Notes under the pieces: model-generated
Told to the model about the DNA's origin: nothing
Database searches by the model: none
The model's input: only the letters and a program-made list of their open reading frames with translations
Shown: positions 1-11,400 of the stretch, piece after piece
How positions within the stretch are numbered: position 1 is the first letter of the stretch
Layout of the letters: every line of letters starts with the position of its first letter
Assembly (NCBI GenBank): GCA_027576995.1
Contig: JANBQC010000064.1
Coordinates: 1-64,000 of the forward strand
From: Dimargaris cristalligena
Taxonomy: Eukaryota; Kickxellomycota; Dimargaritomycetes; Dimargaritales; Dimargaritaceae
DNA length: 64,000 nt
Direction of reading: 5' to 3'
Made by a program: the position numbers and the translations under genes

Positions 1-2696
1 CCCCCCCTAACACTAGTAGCCCGCTTGGCCGTGTCCAACGCCCCGCCTACTGTTAGAAGCCTATCCCCGAGACTCTTGACGGACTAAGAGTGGTTAACCC
101 GGGCGACATCCTGGAGATGTGGATATAATAATGGTATACCTTTATTGAAAGGTTGGGAAAGCTAGTAGTATTTATACTACACTAGTGGGTGCAATAATAA
201 AAACAAGTCATATTCAGTTGGCAACAGAGACCAAATGTTGGATATTGCGGATTCTGTTAAGAATTGTGGTAGCATTAGGAATCATTAAATGGGTGGAAAT
301 GTCAGGGTTCTGACCTCAATTGGAAGGTGAACACACAGGCACAAACCGGTATCTCCCAGGTTGGGCCCACATTTATTCCGGCTGGCAATGCATGTCACAC
401 ACAGTGATAAAAACTTCCAAGAAAAGGGGGACCGATACAGTAAATATAAATCAGGCAAACCTCATTCCAACAATCAATTGTCGAGGTACTATTAGTATAA
501 CCAGGTTGGTTAATGGAGGACTGTAGGTTGCGTTTCCACTGGTCGCCGTCACCAACAACTGAAGCCCTTTCACTAAACTGTGGCAACCTACCATTAACGA
601 CTACATAGATTGGCCTGAATCCTGTGTTACCATAGGAGACAGAGCTACTCTATTGTAGTTGGGGACTGCGGTCAGCATTCCGGGACTTTGCACTTTTCAT
701 CCTTTAGTGACATTGTAGGCCACTATATTATGTATGCTACCTTCATTATCACTATCACTAAATTTTACTATAAAATATTCGTACTACTAGTCATTAACCA
801 AGATAAGAAATTGATGAGCAGCATACATGCACTTTTTGTAAGCAACAATATTCTAATTATAGGCCGCTAAATACGACTGATATGCTTTAGCCTGGTTTTC
901 GCTGCGCTTAAACCCTGGATACCCACCCACAAGTGTAGCCAAAGTCGGTGAATGTCTTTGAGGATGCTAATTATTATCACGGTGATTATTATTCGATGAG
1001 TATGCAAACTTACGGCGGGACTTTCACACTAACGATGGTGAGCTAAACCAGACCGTTCTCTCCAAGAGACGTCAGCTACCTAGTCTGGCGAGTAGCACAA
1101 AAGTAGAGTTGAGCTTTATCTAATAGTTATACATATATAAAGGATATGGGCATACCCGAATAATTTATGGATATATAAAGCAAAGCCACCCTCATAATGG
1201 ACAAATAGCGTCCAGGGCCACAAAAATACATTAGGAAACGGCCTATTGAACTACGATTATGACAACTACATTGGACTTTAAATACCAATATTGGCTAATT
1301 GGTATTGTCTATTGGCAGATAAAATAGTAATCACATGTATAGTACCCTTATATCAACTCCCACAATGCGGCACGTTTCTAAATAGGGTAGATAATGCCTG
1401 ATAGCGATAATTGAAAATGGTCTTAATTATCGGGTATAGTCCAAATGCGGGGTTTTTACTATTATTTGAATGCCACGAATGCCGAGGGAGTGACAAAGGG
1501 CCTACTAACCTATATCCGAAGCAACCAAGAAGGAAAAGCAAGGTAAAGAGACATTCCCGGATGGACGTTGTTCTATAAGCAAACTCATTGGTTTGCGAGT
1601 CTATTCCTATTATATAGCCCAATGCAATTTTTTGTGGTCCATCTGCACACCATAGGCACCAAGAACTCACTAATTCTCCACCCCAGCACTCCCGCCTAAC
1701 CCGCTGAAATTATACCAACCGAACTGATGCCGAAGACACTGGTACAACTGACAAAACCAAAAGCCAGTCTAAATACCTGCCTCCATTTTGAACATCCGAC
1801 CTCGCCGGCAATGTTCGTCGTTTTACTTTGGCGGCTGGAAAGCACCAGCAACCATGTATATCTGAAGGTTTAAAGGAGGCTTAAACATGGTATTGTGGTA
1901 CGTAATCCTAACCCTGCCCTAGGCATGGTATTTATGAATGAATGGGTGACCGACATGCAGCTGAGTGGATTCGAATTAGTATACACTCTACTGTAGACAG
2001 TTTACGAAGTACATGGTCACGGAAAATGGACTGTGGTTAACCAGTATCTGGCATGACAAGTAAGCCCGTTAACGGAGCTTAGGAACCAATTGGATACCAT
2101 CCAATAGTTGACACAGTGGTCCAACCGTTGCCGTGAGGCTGACTTGTATATTAGTTGTAAAGCAGGGCTATGATTTATGTATCTAGAAGGTGAGATTGTC
2201 GATTTTTATTGCGATTACCACGGATATTAAGAGTAGAATGAGCTGAGGAATCACAGCCTAAAAAACCAAGGGGTAATATATAAATAGAATACATAATGAG
2301 TTGTCAAAAAGCCGGGGTGGTTAGGGGACGAAAGGGGGGGGGGGCAATAGAGGACAGTATGGAGGTCTGATAGAAGGGGGTGGATTGGGATGGAAGGAAG
2401 AGCAGGGTGACTCATCGTCAGTTGGGAGGTAATAGAGATAGAAACGAAGGCATGCAATTCGAGACGAAGAGAGAGGCGCGGGTCGGATAGTAACACTTAA
2501 ACTAGAGGACTAAGTAAATGGGGGGGGGACTATTCACAGAATGGGTAGGTAACGAGGCCTCGGCATCTCGAGGGTAAAGGTTGGCCCGAGCAGGCACTGC
2601 CGAAAAAGGGGCAATGGTGGATTATCGGCGGTGAGTAGCGGGTGGAGGTAGGTTGGTGGGGATTGTTAAAGGGAGGCAAATGGCCATCTGGCCTGT
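1..2696. other. Gene-free AT-rich stretch at left edge
   Basis: No reading frame in these 2.7 kb looks like a protein family, and I see no tRNA or rRNA. Open frames are short and compositionally like random AT-rich DNA; the longest (1353-1670, minus, 105 codons) has no recognisable motif. An 11-base G run lies at 2334-2344 and a shorter one near 2521-2528. The purine-rich stretch from 2330 to 2690 lies just beyond the stop codon of the minus-strand membrane-protein gene, so part of it is probably its 3' untranslated region. Confidence 0.6.
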
Positions 2697-3470
2697 TTAT
2701 CGATGCTTGCCACGGAAACTACGGTATTGGACAATGGCACCAATGAGCGCCAGGGCAATGGTCGACCCAATCATGGCATAGACCTTTGCGTTAGTCTGGT
2801 AGACCGCTGCGGTGTCTCCGCTGAAGAAGGCCGATAGCTGTTCACGGAACCCGGTTTTGGCGAACGAGTCGATACCAATCATCATGGCGTAGGCACCCCA
2901 CAGAGCAGTGGCAATAATTAGGACATGTTTCTCGAGGAAGAAGATGGCAATCATACCGGCGATAATAAGCAGCACCATGAGGAGGACGCGACCCCAAGTA
3001 CTGGTGATCAGACCACCGTCCTTCAACGAGAGCAACCAGACCGACAGGGTGAAACCGCCCAGACCACCGATAAGGGCCAGACCGATGAACCAGACACAGA
3101 CACTAATGCAACCGCCGATGATACCACCGATAATAGCGGCCACGTAGTAGAGAATAGCGCGGGTGTTTTCATCCTCGCGGGGCGGGCGAATACGGAAGCA
3201 CGCGAGTAGGACCAAGAGACCGAGGACACAGAAACCGGCGAGGAACAGGACCACCTTAAACAACCGACGACCGAAGAAACAGAACATGAAGCCGATAATA
3301 ATCAGTAGAATACCCGCGATGATATCCTGGGCGAGGATTTTGCTGGAGCCACCACTGCCGTCGTCGGCCCAGGCGGCAGTGAGACAGGCTAGGACGGCGG
3401 CCATGTAGAGCCAGAAGCGGGTGGAGGCCGACCGCCAGTTCGGCAGGGAGGGGTGTGCAGTAAGCAACAT
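2697..3470 (-). CDS. DUF4203/TMEM198-like multi-pass membrane protein
   Basis: Single exon, 257 residues if it starts at the ATG at 3470 (MLLTAHPSL). An in-frame ATG at 3404 would remove 22 residues and begin directly at a hydrophobic signal sequence ending in AAWADD. After this probable signal peptide and a short Gly/Ser linker come about seven hydrophobic segments, the first reading IIAGILLIIIGFMFCFFGRR. The glycine-rich helix and the FFGRRLFK loop are typical of DUF4203/TMEM198 proteins; these families are known, but their biochemical role in fungi is poorly defined. The open frame extends upstream to 3662, but that extension lacks signal-peptide character and I treat it as 5' leader. A short cytosolic tail (YRSFRGKHR) ends the protein. 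Assignment rests on pattern and topology. Confidence 0.75.
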   Translation of the reverse strand: MLLTAHPSLPNWRSASTRFWLYMAAVLACLTAAWADDGSGGSSKILAQDIIAGILLIIIGFMFCFFGRRLFKVVLFLAGFCVLGLLVLLACFRIRPPREDENTRAILYYVAAIIGGIIGGCISVCVWFIGLALIGGLGGFTLSVWLLSLKDGGLITSTWGRVLLMVLLIIAGMIAIFFLEKHVLIIATALWGAYAMMIGIDSFAKTGFREQLSAFFSGDTAAVYQTNAKVYAMIGSTIALALIGAIVQYRSFRGKHR

Positions 3471-6400
3471 GGTTATAAAACCTTGGTGGGGTTTAGCAGA
3501 GAAGGGTGTGGGTGTATATGGACGGATGTCAAAAGGTATCAAGATTGTGATAATAAAGGGTAGGGAGGGATAAATGCAAGAATTGTACTTGGATATGGAA
3601 AATAAGTTTTTACACAAGACCAGAGGTCTGGCCGAAAGACAGCGCAGGAAATAAAGATACAAGTAAACAGAGGGGGATAAATAGTTAGTCAGTCATTGGG
3701 AGGGAAGGGGAAGGCTTTTATAATAACATCGGGGATGGACCCCAGCGATACAGTCCTTCGGGACCAGTGATTGTTCCAATATTATAATACAAGCGGGACC
3801 AGCCTCCCCCGTTTTCCGTTGTATCCTTCTCCGCTGCATTAAGACCCGCGCCATCCCCCTTCTATTCTCAGTGGTGATGTATATCCTTCACTCTCCTCTC
3901 CCCCCTTTTTAGTTGAAGCCCAACGACATCATCCACGCTGAGTGTGACTGAGGCAGTCGCTCAGCAAGGCTTGGCGGGACAGCCATCATCATTTAGAAAA
4001 CACAGTCCGGTTATAATTGCCATAGTAGGGATCCAATGGGGGCCTCGTATTGTCCTGTTCACCACCTCCCTCTCTTCCATTGATGGACTTGGCAAGGGAA
4101 GTTAGGGGTGGCCAAGAGAAGGGAAGAGGAAGGCAGTTCTATTGTTCCCAAATTGTGTGACCCTGTACTCTTTACCGATTAGCCGAGGCTTGTTCTTAAC
4201 TCCTCCCCCCATGTCCCTTTCGGCAACAGCGGCCTTATCATCCCCCCTATTATTTTCCTTGATTTTCATTGAGCGTGCTTGGTCGGCCTTGACGATTCCA
4301 ATGCCTGCCTTCAAACCAACAACGCGAGGGGTCTATTGGAATATTCCGAGAACGATTCATTTAACGCGTTTAAGTGGGTGAATCTATCCCCACCTCCCTC
4401 CGGCACCCTGCAACCCACAGGTGGTGGGCCTCTTCCTTCGATTTGATTCAAAGTCGAACAATGGCAACTCTTCCAATACTGATGAACAACAATGAGCCAC
4501 TGGAGTTATGGGGACCCGCAAGGATGGGAAAGGTGCGAAGGGCAGCCCAATTGATGTAATTTTGCGGCAATCTCCCCAGCTATAGAGGCTGGGTTTAGCC
4601 GACCTCATGAACATCATATTTTTTTATTTTATTTGAATCATGAATTAGTGGAGGCAGGGGTATGAAGGAGGGTCAAGAACTTGGAAAGGAATCGCCCCGT
4701 CTCAGGCCATACTATGAATATGCAAGCGGGGGGAGTCACCTCGCAAACTTGGGTATATCCAAGCACCGCTGGACTGTATGGGTGTTGATAAATCACTGAC
4801 GCGATGCCTTCCATGCTCTTTCAATGCCGCTTCGCTCCCCCTTACCCATCACCCTTATTAAGGCCATTTCAAACGAATTTGGCCAAGTATAAACAGACTA
4901 GGAAATTAAACGAGAATTGGTCAATGAGGGGGGTGGGGGTATTCATGTTATCCCCCATCTAATCAGGCCATATTTCCCGACAGAGTGCTCTAATATAAAT
5001 ATTAATCACATATGGCCAACTCAACCCTAACCTATTTTCAAAAATAACAACCTGTAACATGATTAGCGCCCATTTGGTATGACTTAAATCATGACGAAAG
5101 GGAAACTCGAGCTGGTCGTTATATTTTCAGTCCGTACCTCGTTTCACTGACCCCTTACAGCATCATCGGTCAAACCTGGCGGAAGAAATATCGGGTTGAT
5201 TCGGTCATGGCATATGTGCTATAGACTGTGCGACGTAGATAGTGGGAATTTACGACGGAAGGGAAGGCAAGAAAGAAAGGAAGGAAGCCCTGTGATAAAA
5301 CCACACTTCTCCCCCCTTTCATTCAAGCGGTGTGGACTTTCAAGGGATTTCTATGACAATAATCACCATCTAGGACAATTAGGCCAATTGTTCTTGGTGC
5401 GGGCCTTATATTAATTACTAGGGTTTGTTGAAGGGGTCGTGGGATTGGCGGTATTGTTTTCAACTCATTGGGCTGGATACTCATTCAAGTCAGCCGGTAT
5501 TGGCACGCTTTCTATAAATCAACCAAAAATCCCCGACACGCATATTATTCTAAAAAGTAAACTGTCGCCCAGACCGAGTTGTCTTGGCAATAGTATATTG
5601 TAGTTATTCGAACAAGGGACCGCCCTGTAGAGTGATGAGGTGGCGGCTTTTTTTCATGAGGTAGCCGGGGCTCAACCCATTGCGTTCTTCCGTTATCCAC
5701 CAATCCAAATAGCACTGCGAATTAGTCCGAGCGCATTGAAGTCCTGTACAGTTAGCATCCCAGCCGACGTGTCATGATTCCTTGTAACCGGTCATGGTTG
5801 GGTGCTTATTATATATGTTGGTGTGTTCTATTAGGCATCGGGCAGCTTTCATATTACACCAATTAAACACAACTCACGAAAAACTAAAAATGGTAATCAG
5901 ATTAAGGCAGGTGACAATCAACTATACGATTGAAACATTGGTCAGAAAACCCTGCTCTGACGAGCATGAGCACATATCCCGCCTATTTTCGGCAGCATTA
6001 TAGCTGTTCAACGCAGTTTTAAGTACATTGCTCCTGTCTAGCAATTTCTGGAAGTCCTGCTTAGTAATATACATAGTTCTAAGTAGCGAAATGTGATTTC
6101 CGTATTTTTAGTTTTGGCGTCACTCCCTGTGGCCTACCAATCTGCGGAATTCGCCAATACACCCAAGAGGTAAGTAATAGTAAGATATCGATGAACCAGC
6201 TAGCAGCGCTTTAATGCTGTAGCCGGTGAAATTGCCGTGATATATTCTACATAGCTAAAGGTCACACTCGCGGAAATAGTCCCGCATCGATTGGCAGAGC
6301 TAAGAGGGACCAAGATGGTGGGCCTGACCGCAGATCTTAGACTATGAATACATATCATGGTTTCCGGAAATAAAAGTGCCCCAAGGGTGTGTAAGCCGCT

Positions 6401-8320
6401 AAAAGTTATCCCACAACACTCAACTCTGGGCAGTTATTGGTGGGGTGCTGAGCTCGCGAGGTACGGTACTTTGATCAATGTCTCGGGGCTTGGCCCCACA
6501 TTATATCAAATCACTAGAGGCAATCAACGCTTGAGACATCCCTTCTACTGGCTAATGATCGAAGCCTTCTACCGAAAACCGTACACGATGGTAAGCTGAG
6601 GAAGACTTATGGAATGATCCGGGCCATTTCCCACCCCCTAGGGCAGTGTTTATTCATTAGTGAGATTGGAGTTATTCACCCCATTTTATTTACTGAAGGG
6701 GCTAAACTCTCCCACAACTTACCTTCGTCAGATTAGTTGGATTAGTGTCTCATCTAGAGCTTGACTATTGCTCGTATTGGTTGATAGGAACCGCCATTGA
6801 ACAAGTACCTTGCCGGGAAACACATATTACAGCTGGATTCAGCACCATCATTTCTAGGATCCATAATTAGAATAGGTAGACAGGTTCTGTCGTACTCAAT
6901 AATCTAAGATATGATTAAAGGGCTACGCCTCGGACGAGTTTACAAGAGATAACACACAAGCAGTTGATGCGAAGGGCGCTTTATAGATATTAATAAGGGG
7001 GATATCCAATAGATCGAGTTAACTATAAAAGGGGGTATAGAATAAATGGTAATTAACCAAAGAATAACTATAGGAATTGGCTCGGCTTTATATAGCCGAG
7101 CAGACTAATGGTAAAGGCGCCGAACCAGCATAGAAGATGCTAGAAGACGCTACTAGATAGTAATATAAATGATAACTAATAATAGACGGGTATATAATGA
7201 AGGTGATATGTGGAATATGTGAATCGAGTGGCGGGAATAGCTGAAGGACACTGATCCTTCAACAAGGCCAAATTCCCGCGCCTCATTGATAGAACTAGGC
7301 GATGATGGTGCCTAGTCCTTCATAGTTAGTCGGCTTTAATCCTATAGATTATTAAGCATGACAGGTTCAACAGTCGTCAGATATGAAGTAACTTATAATG
7401 ATGGGCGCTAGACCGGTCACTGAAATAAATGGTGGAGTGCAAACACTATTATAATCTGAACTGATTCGCGAAAATTTAGACGTCATAGGCCGGGTTGGCG
7501 GGTTTAGTGATGGGTATGACCATGGGCATGTGAAAAGTGCTATAGTAGAGTTCGATCCCGCTAAAAGAACTTATGAACTTAGTTCCAATAGTGAATGTGA
7601 GCTATAAGAGCTGAAGTCTATATCAAGCCGTGTATTATATCGAAAAGAGCATAGAGTAGCTCTAGTGTACCCTTTTGGCATTAAGGGTACCTCAGTGACT
7701 GCCGTCTGATATTAAAATAAATAATATCTTAAAATAAGCGTGTATTGTCTAGGTTAAATGTTGGCTTTCTACCTCCTACCTATTCATAGCATACACCAAA
7801 TAACCTGTAAAGGCTTTTCTAGATTCATCTCGAAATTCTGTTTTATTATTAGTGAGTTAGGGAAAAATGAAAATCGATGAAGCAAACCTGGAAATAGGCG
7901 GTGGATTGTGAGTGTGCCTCATAAAGGAAAGGCCCATATATACATATTTGGATGCCACCGCTCCACTCCACACCTAGAAACTACCATCGTACGTTTACCT
8001 CTGACTAACCTAATAATTACATCTTAACTCCGCTCCTACAAAAAATAATAGCCGTGGGGTAGTGATTAATCGCCCAAGGGATTTGCAACCCCCCCCCCCC
8101 CCCCTTCGCCATTGATTGGTTAAATTTGGCCTACTGCGTCTTTACGAAGTGCCTTGTAAAGTAAATAAAATGGTGTTTTTCCACCCAAAAGAGTTCCATC
8201 AGTCTACCCGTGTCATCTAGTGAGGTCAAGGGGTGCGAAAACGATTGGTGGGCGGTGAGGAAGGCCTGGGATTAATTTAGGTGTACTATATAAGTTAAAT
8301 ATTTTACGGAGGAACAAGTC
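3471..8320. other. Long spacer, no supported gene
   Basis: Nearly 5 kb without a convincing coding region. A minus-strand frame at 4102-4314 (70 codons) has ordinary residue composition but no family resemblance and no plausible splice partners. Between 7080 and 7690 there is a cluster of perfect 7-9 bp inverted repeats, listed separately. A run of 16 C residues occupies 8089-8104, about 215 bp upstream of the tRNA gene. Confidence 0.55.
7080..7690. repeat. Cluster of perfect short hairpins
   Basis: Five inverted repeats with short loops occur in about 600 bp. GCTCGGC at 7080-7086 pairs with 7095-7101. GCGGGAAT at 7231-7238 pairs with 7272-7279 and encloses TGAAGGA at 7242-7248 paired with 7255-7261. 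ACTAGGC at 7294-7300 pairs with 7310-7316. GTACCCTT at 7667-7674 pairs with 7683-7690. All are seen directly. The stretch is otherwise AT-rich and has no reading frame, and I cannot assign it to a known element. Confidence 0.5.
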
Positions 8321-8426
8321 GTCAGTTTGGCCGAGTGGTTAAGGCGTTGGACTTGAATAGCCTGGTTCGCCAGAGCAAGCTATCCAATGGGGTTCCCCCG
8401 CGCAGGTTCAAATCCTGCAGCTGACG
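8321..8426 (+). tRNA. tRNA-Ser(UGA) with 24-nt intron
   Basis: The acceptor stem GTCAGTT (8321-8327) pairs with AGCTGAC (8419-8425) through one G-T pair, leaving G as discriminator base. The D-arm begins with GGCCGAGTGG, and the T-arm GCAGG/CCTGC encloses TTCAAAT. Anticodon stem TTGGA/TCCAA encloses C-T-TGA-A. The intron is 8358-8381, immediately 3' of position 37, the standard nuclear position. The anticodon is 8354-8356 (UGA, reads UCA). The long variable arm (TGGGG...CCCC) is characteristic of serine isoacceptors. Mature length is 82 nt before CCA. A T6 run at 8432-8437 is a suitable RNA polymerase III terminator. Confidence 0.95.
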
Positions 8427-11400
8427 ATCCATTTTTTGGAGTTTTTTTGGATGGTGCCATTGAGTTTTATTTTTAATGGCTTTGGTTTTGTTAGCATTCC
8501 CCCACTTGCCACACTCGATTTTTAGCGGGAGGTCGTAAGCTATGATAATGAACCAATTCAATAAAATAATTAGCTTAGTAGCTCCTTTCATCGAAATATT
8601 CATATATATGTTTCTTACTGCGCCCGAATAAGTAACCCAAATAGGTGTAATGGTTATACTTTTATATTTTTGGGAAATGCTTTATAAGATGCATTAAAGC
8701 ACCTTAGCAATGGCTCTTGTCCTATATAGCGGTCTACAATTTTATGGAGTTACTGTATCAGATGCTCTGTCCACTTAATATCGTCTACAGGCCAAATTCC
8801 CCAATCGATACTGCTTTGGTTATTGAGATATGGATATTTGATATTGTATTGGTATTTAGACTGTACCCGTAAAGATACTCCATAATACAAGCTAAGGGCT
8901 TGGTTGTACTTCAATAAACTGCGTAGGCTAATGAATAGTAAGTAGAACGTAGAAGTTCACCTCAAATAATATATATGGCAGGATATTGGTAAGCCCATGA
9001 TGTAATTATATGTACTGTATTCCAGTAAAATCATGTCGGACAACCTAACGCACGCCGTTGGTAATATAAAGTGGTATTGGTTTGCAATCCACTGTAATTG
9101 GTCGCAATGTCAAAAGGACAGGGGCAATAGATTTAATGAACTATACCACAATGATGGCGCCTGTCCCCTTTAACCCTGATGGGACCCTCTCTCTTCAACC
9201 GTTGCCTCGCCCTCCCACCGGTATTGTTTTATTCAACGCCTGGTGCTTGCCACTGCGGCCCTTGAAGGCACGGGACTCACACCCCCACCCTGCCCCCCTT
9301 TTCCGCCTCTTGGCTGCTTTAATTGCTTGGCCACGTTAACCATATGTCTTTTTTTTATATTTCATTCCGGTTTACTGCACCTCCTATTCCCCACCCCCAG
9401 TATCTTGTGCTACCCCAGTTAATGAGAGGGGAAGATTACTCACCGTGTGGTGCGGATATTTTTGGCTTTACGGTCCACCACACCCGTAGTCGGCTACGGA
9501 GGCCCTCGCTAATGCTTGAAGAGAACCAATGTGGATATTTAGTGTGCTTGGGAGGTGGAGGGTGACTACCGCGTGTATTTAGTACAATACATGGCCGGGC
9601 TGGTATTCTAAATAAATTATTTCGGACCAACTGCCTGCGAACCCATTTGGTCGTGAGAACTGGCGGAGGGAGATGGCTATTTTACCTAAATTGCACCCAC
9701 CGACGGGTGCGTGGCTGGATAAGCAGATCATCGGATGCCGAGACAAAAAAATAGAAAGAAAGAGGAGCACACGTTTGGAAACCTTCGTTGGTACAGAAGA
9801 GGCGGCTGAAAGTTCGTGAGGTCTATTTAGAGGGCAAGGGTGGTGAATGGCAATTGACGGTAATGCAACGCAGGACACGCCCGGTCTAATTTTCCGCCTT
9901 TTAAGGCTGCCATTACTTTGTACATTTCGCGAATTAGGGGTAATATAGGTAGCTACATGCTTTACTTGAAAACGGTGCGTGGGTGTACAGGGCCGCATAC
10001 CTAAAGGTGTAGCCATTCTTCAATATACTGGAGACCTCAATAGTTTGAAGCTAGTATCATATAAGCCTTCCAAGCCCACCTTCTGTATACTTATGTATAC
10101 CGGTGGATATTGCAACTCGTCTAGTCGGCGGTTTAGCCACGTTTAGCGTTTCGACACTCCCATACTATTTTCTAATCCGAACAGAACAGTCTGCTGTTCA
10201 GCTATCAGGGCAACCGAGGCCAGGTACTCGAGGATCGCGGAGGGCGGCCCTGGGTTGGCCCATAGCCACCTGCGCTGCCTTCTCACTGTACAGAAACTGA
10301 TTCCTTAAGCGGCTGAGCACCACATTGGGGCTTGCAAATAAACGCGAAAATAGAGATGGACACAGCTGCTGACCACCTGACACTGGCATCGGCTAAATCC
10401 TCATCCACCAAAGACAGCCTCCCTCTTCTTCTCCTTTTTTTTGGTATTGCTTCAATACTGGAGGGAAATACTAACATACTACTTCTACACCATCGTGTTT
10501 ATCCGATGACTATAGTAGTGTTTGTATTTCCATGGACGTAATATTATTGTAGGCTGCATTAAACAGGAAACTCTATCCAAGTTGGGTTGTCTGGTTCCAT
10601 TGTCCAGCGACCCCGTGTACCTCAGCCCATTGTATTGAATAATGATATTGAATTGGGCAACGGGGAACTCGCTTGAGGTCTCATGTGGAGAGGTTCGCAT
10701 TCGCCGCTGAGAGGCAGATTGGACTTTGGCTTTTGAATGTGCGATTATTCCTCCTCTCCCCTCCCTCTTCCCCCGCATAATTGCGTAAATGAGAGGTTAG
10801 TGTCTTTCTAGTACACCAATACACCATGAATTCGGTAATTAACTGCCACTCCAGTCGTTGGGGCGAGATATTCAGAAAGTACAACTACTTTGTCCACATG
10901 GGCTTGGCTCGAGAACAGAAAAAACATTCTAGAGACCAATCTTATACTTAGGTGCGCTATACAGCGCCGATTTCTATTGGACATATAGTCGCAATAGAAG
11001 TGTGATGTCTTGGATTTTGCATCAGTGGTGGTAGAACTTTGGTTAACTCGCTGGCCCTATTACATGACCCTAAACTATCTATTTTTTTATGGATCACATG
11101 CCCAGCCATCATTCGCAGTTTCCTTATAGTATTATATAGCCTTGACGAATCGCCTGGCTATTTCACCGGGCAGTCGAGCGGTAGCAATGGCGGGAAGACG
11201 GCCGTTATCGGCAGTACATAGGCGAATGTAATACATTTGGATTTTTCTTCTTATGCTGAAGCCAGCGTTGCTTTGTGAATTTGTAGATCCTTTTCAGCCC
11301 CCATTTTTATCACGGATATCTCCCCCCTTTCTATAATAGTTCGGGGACCGGAGAACATTCCCAATCACACTTACCACCCGACGGGTTGCGCCCGCTGAGA

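Noticed and set aside
1..12. CCCCCCCTAACA at the left edge as telomere repeat
   Set aside because: Only one unit resembling CCCTAA; no tandem array.
8089..8104. C16 run as a functional element
   Set aside because: Similar G/C runs occur at 2334, 30111 and 51431 without shared context; treated as simple sequence.
9579..10016. 145-codon minus-strand frame
   Set aside because: No motif, no splice partners, no codon bias; consistent with chance in this gene-poor region.
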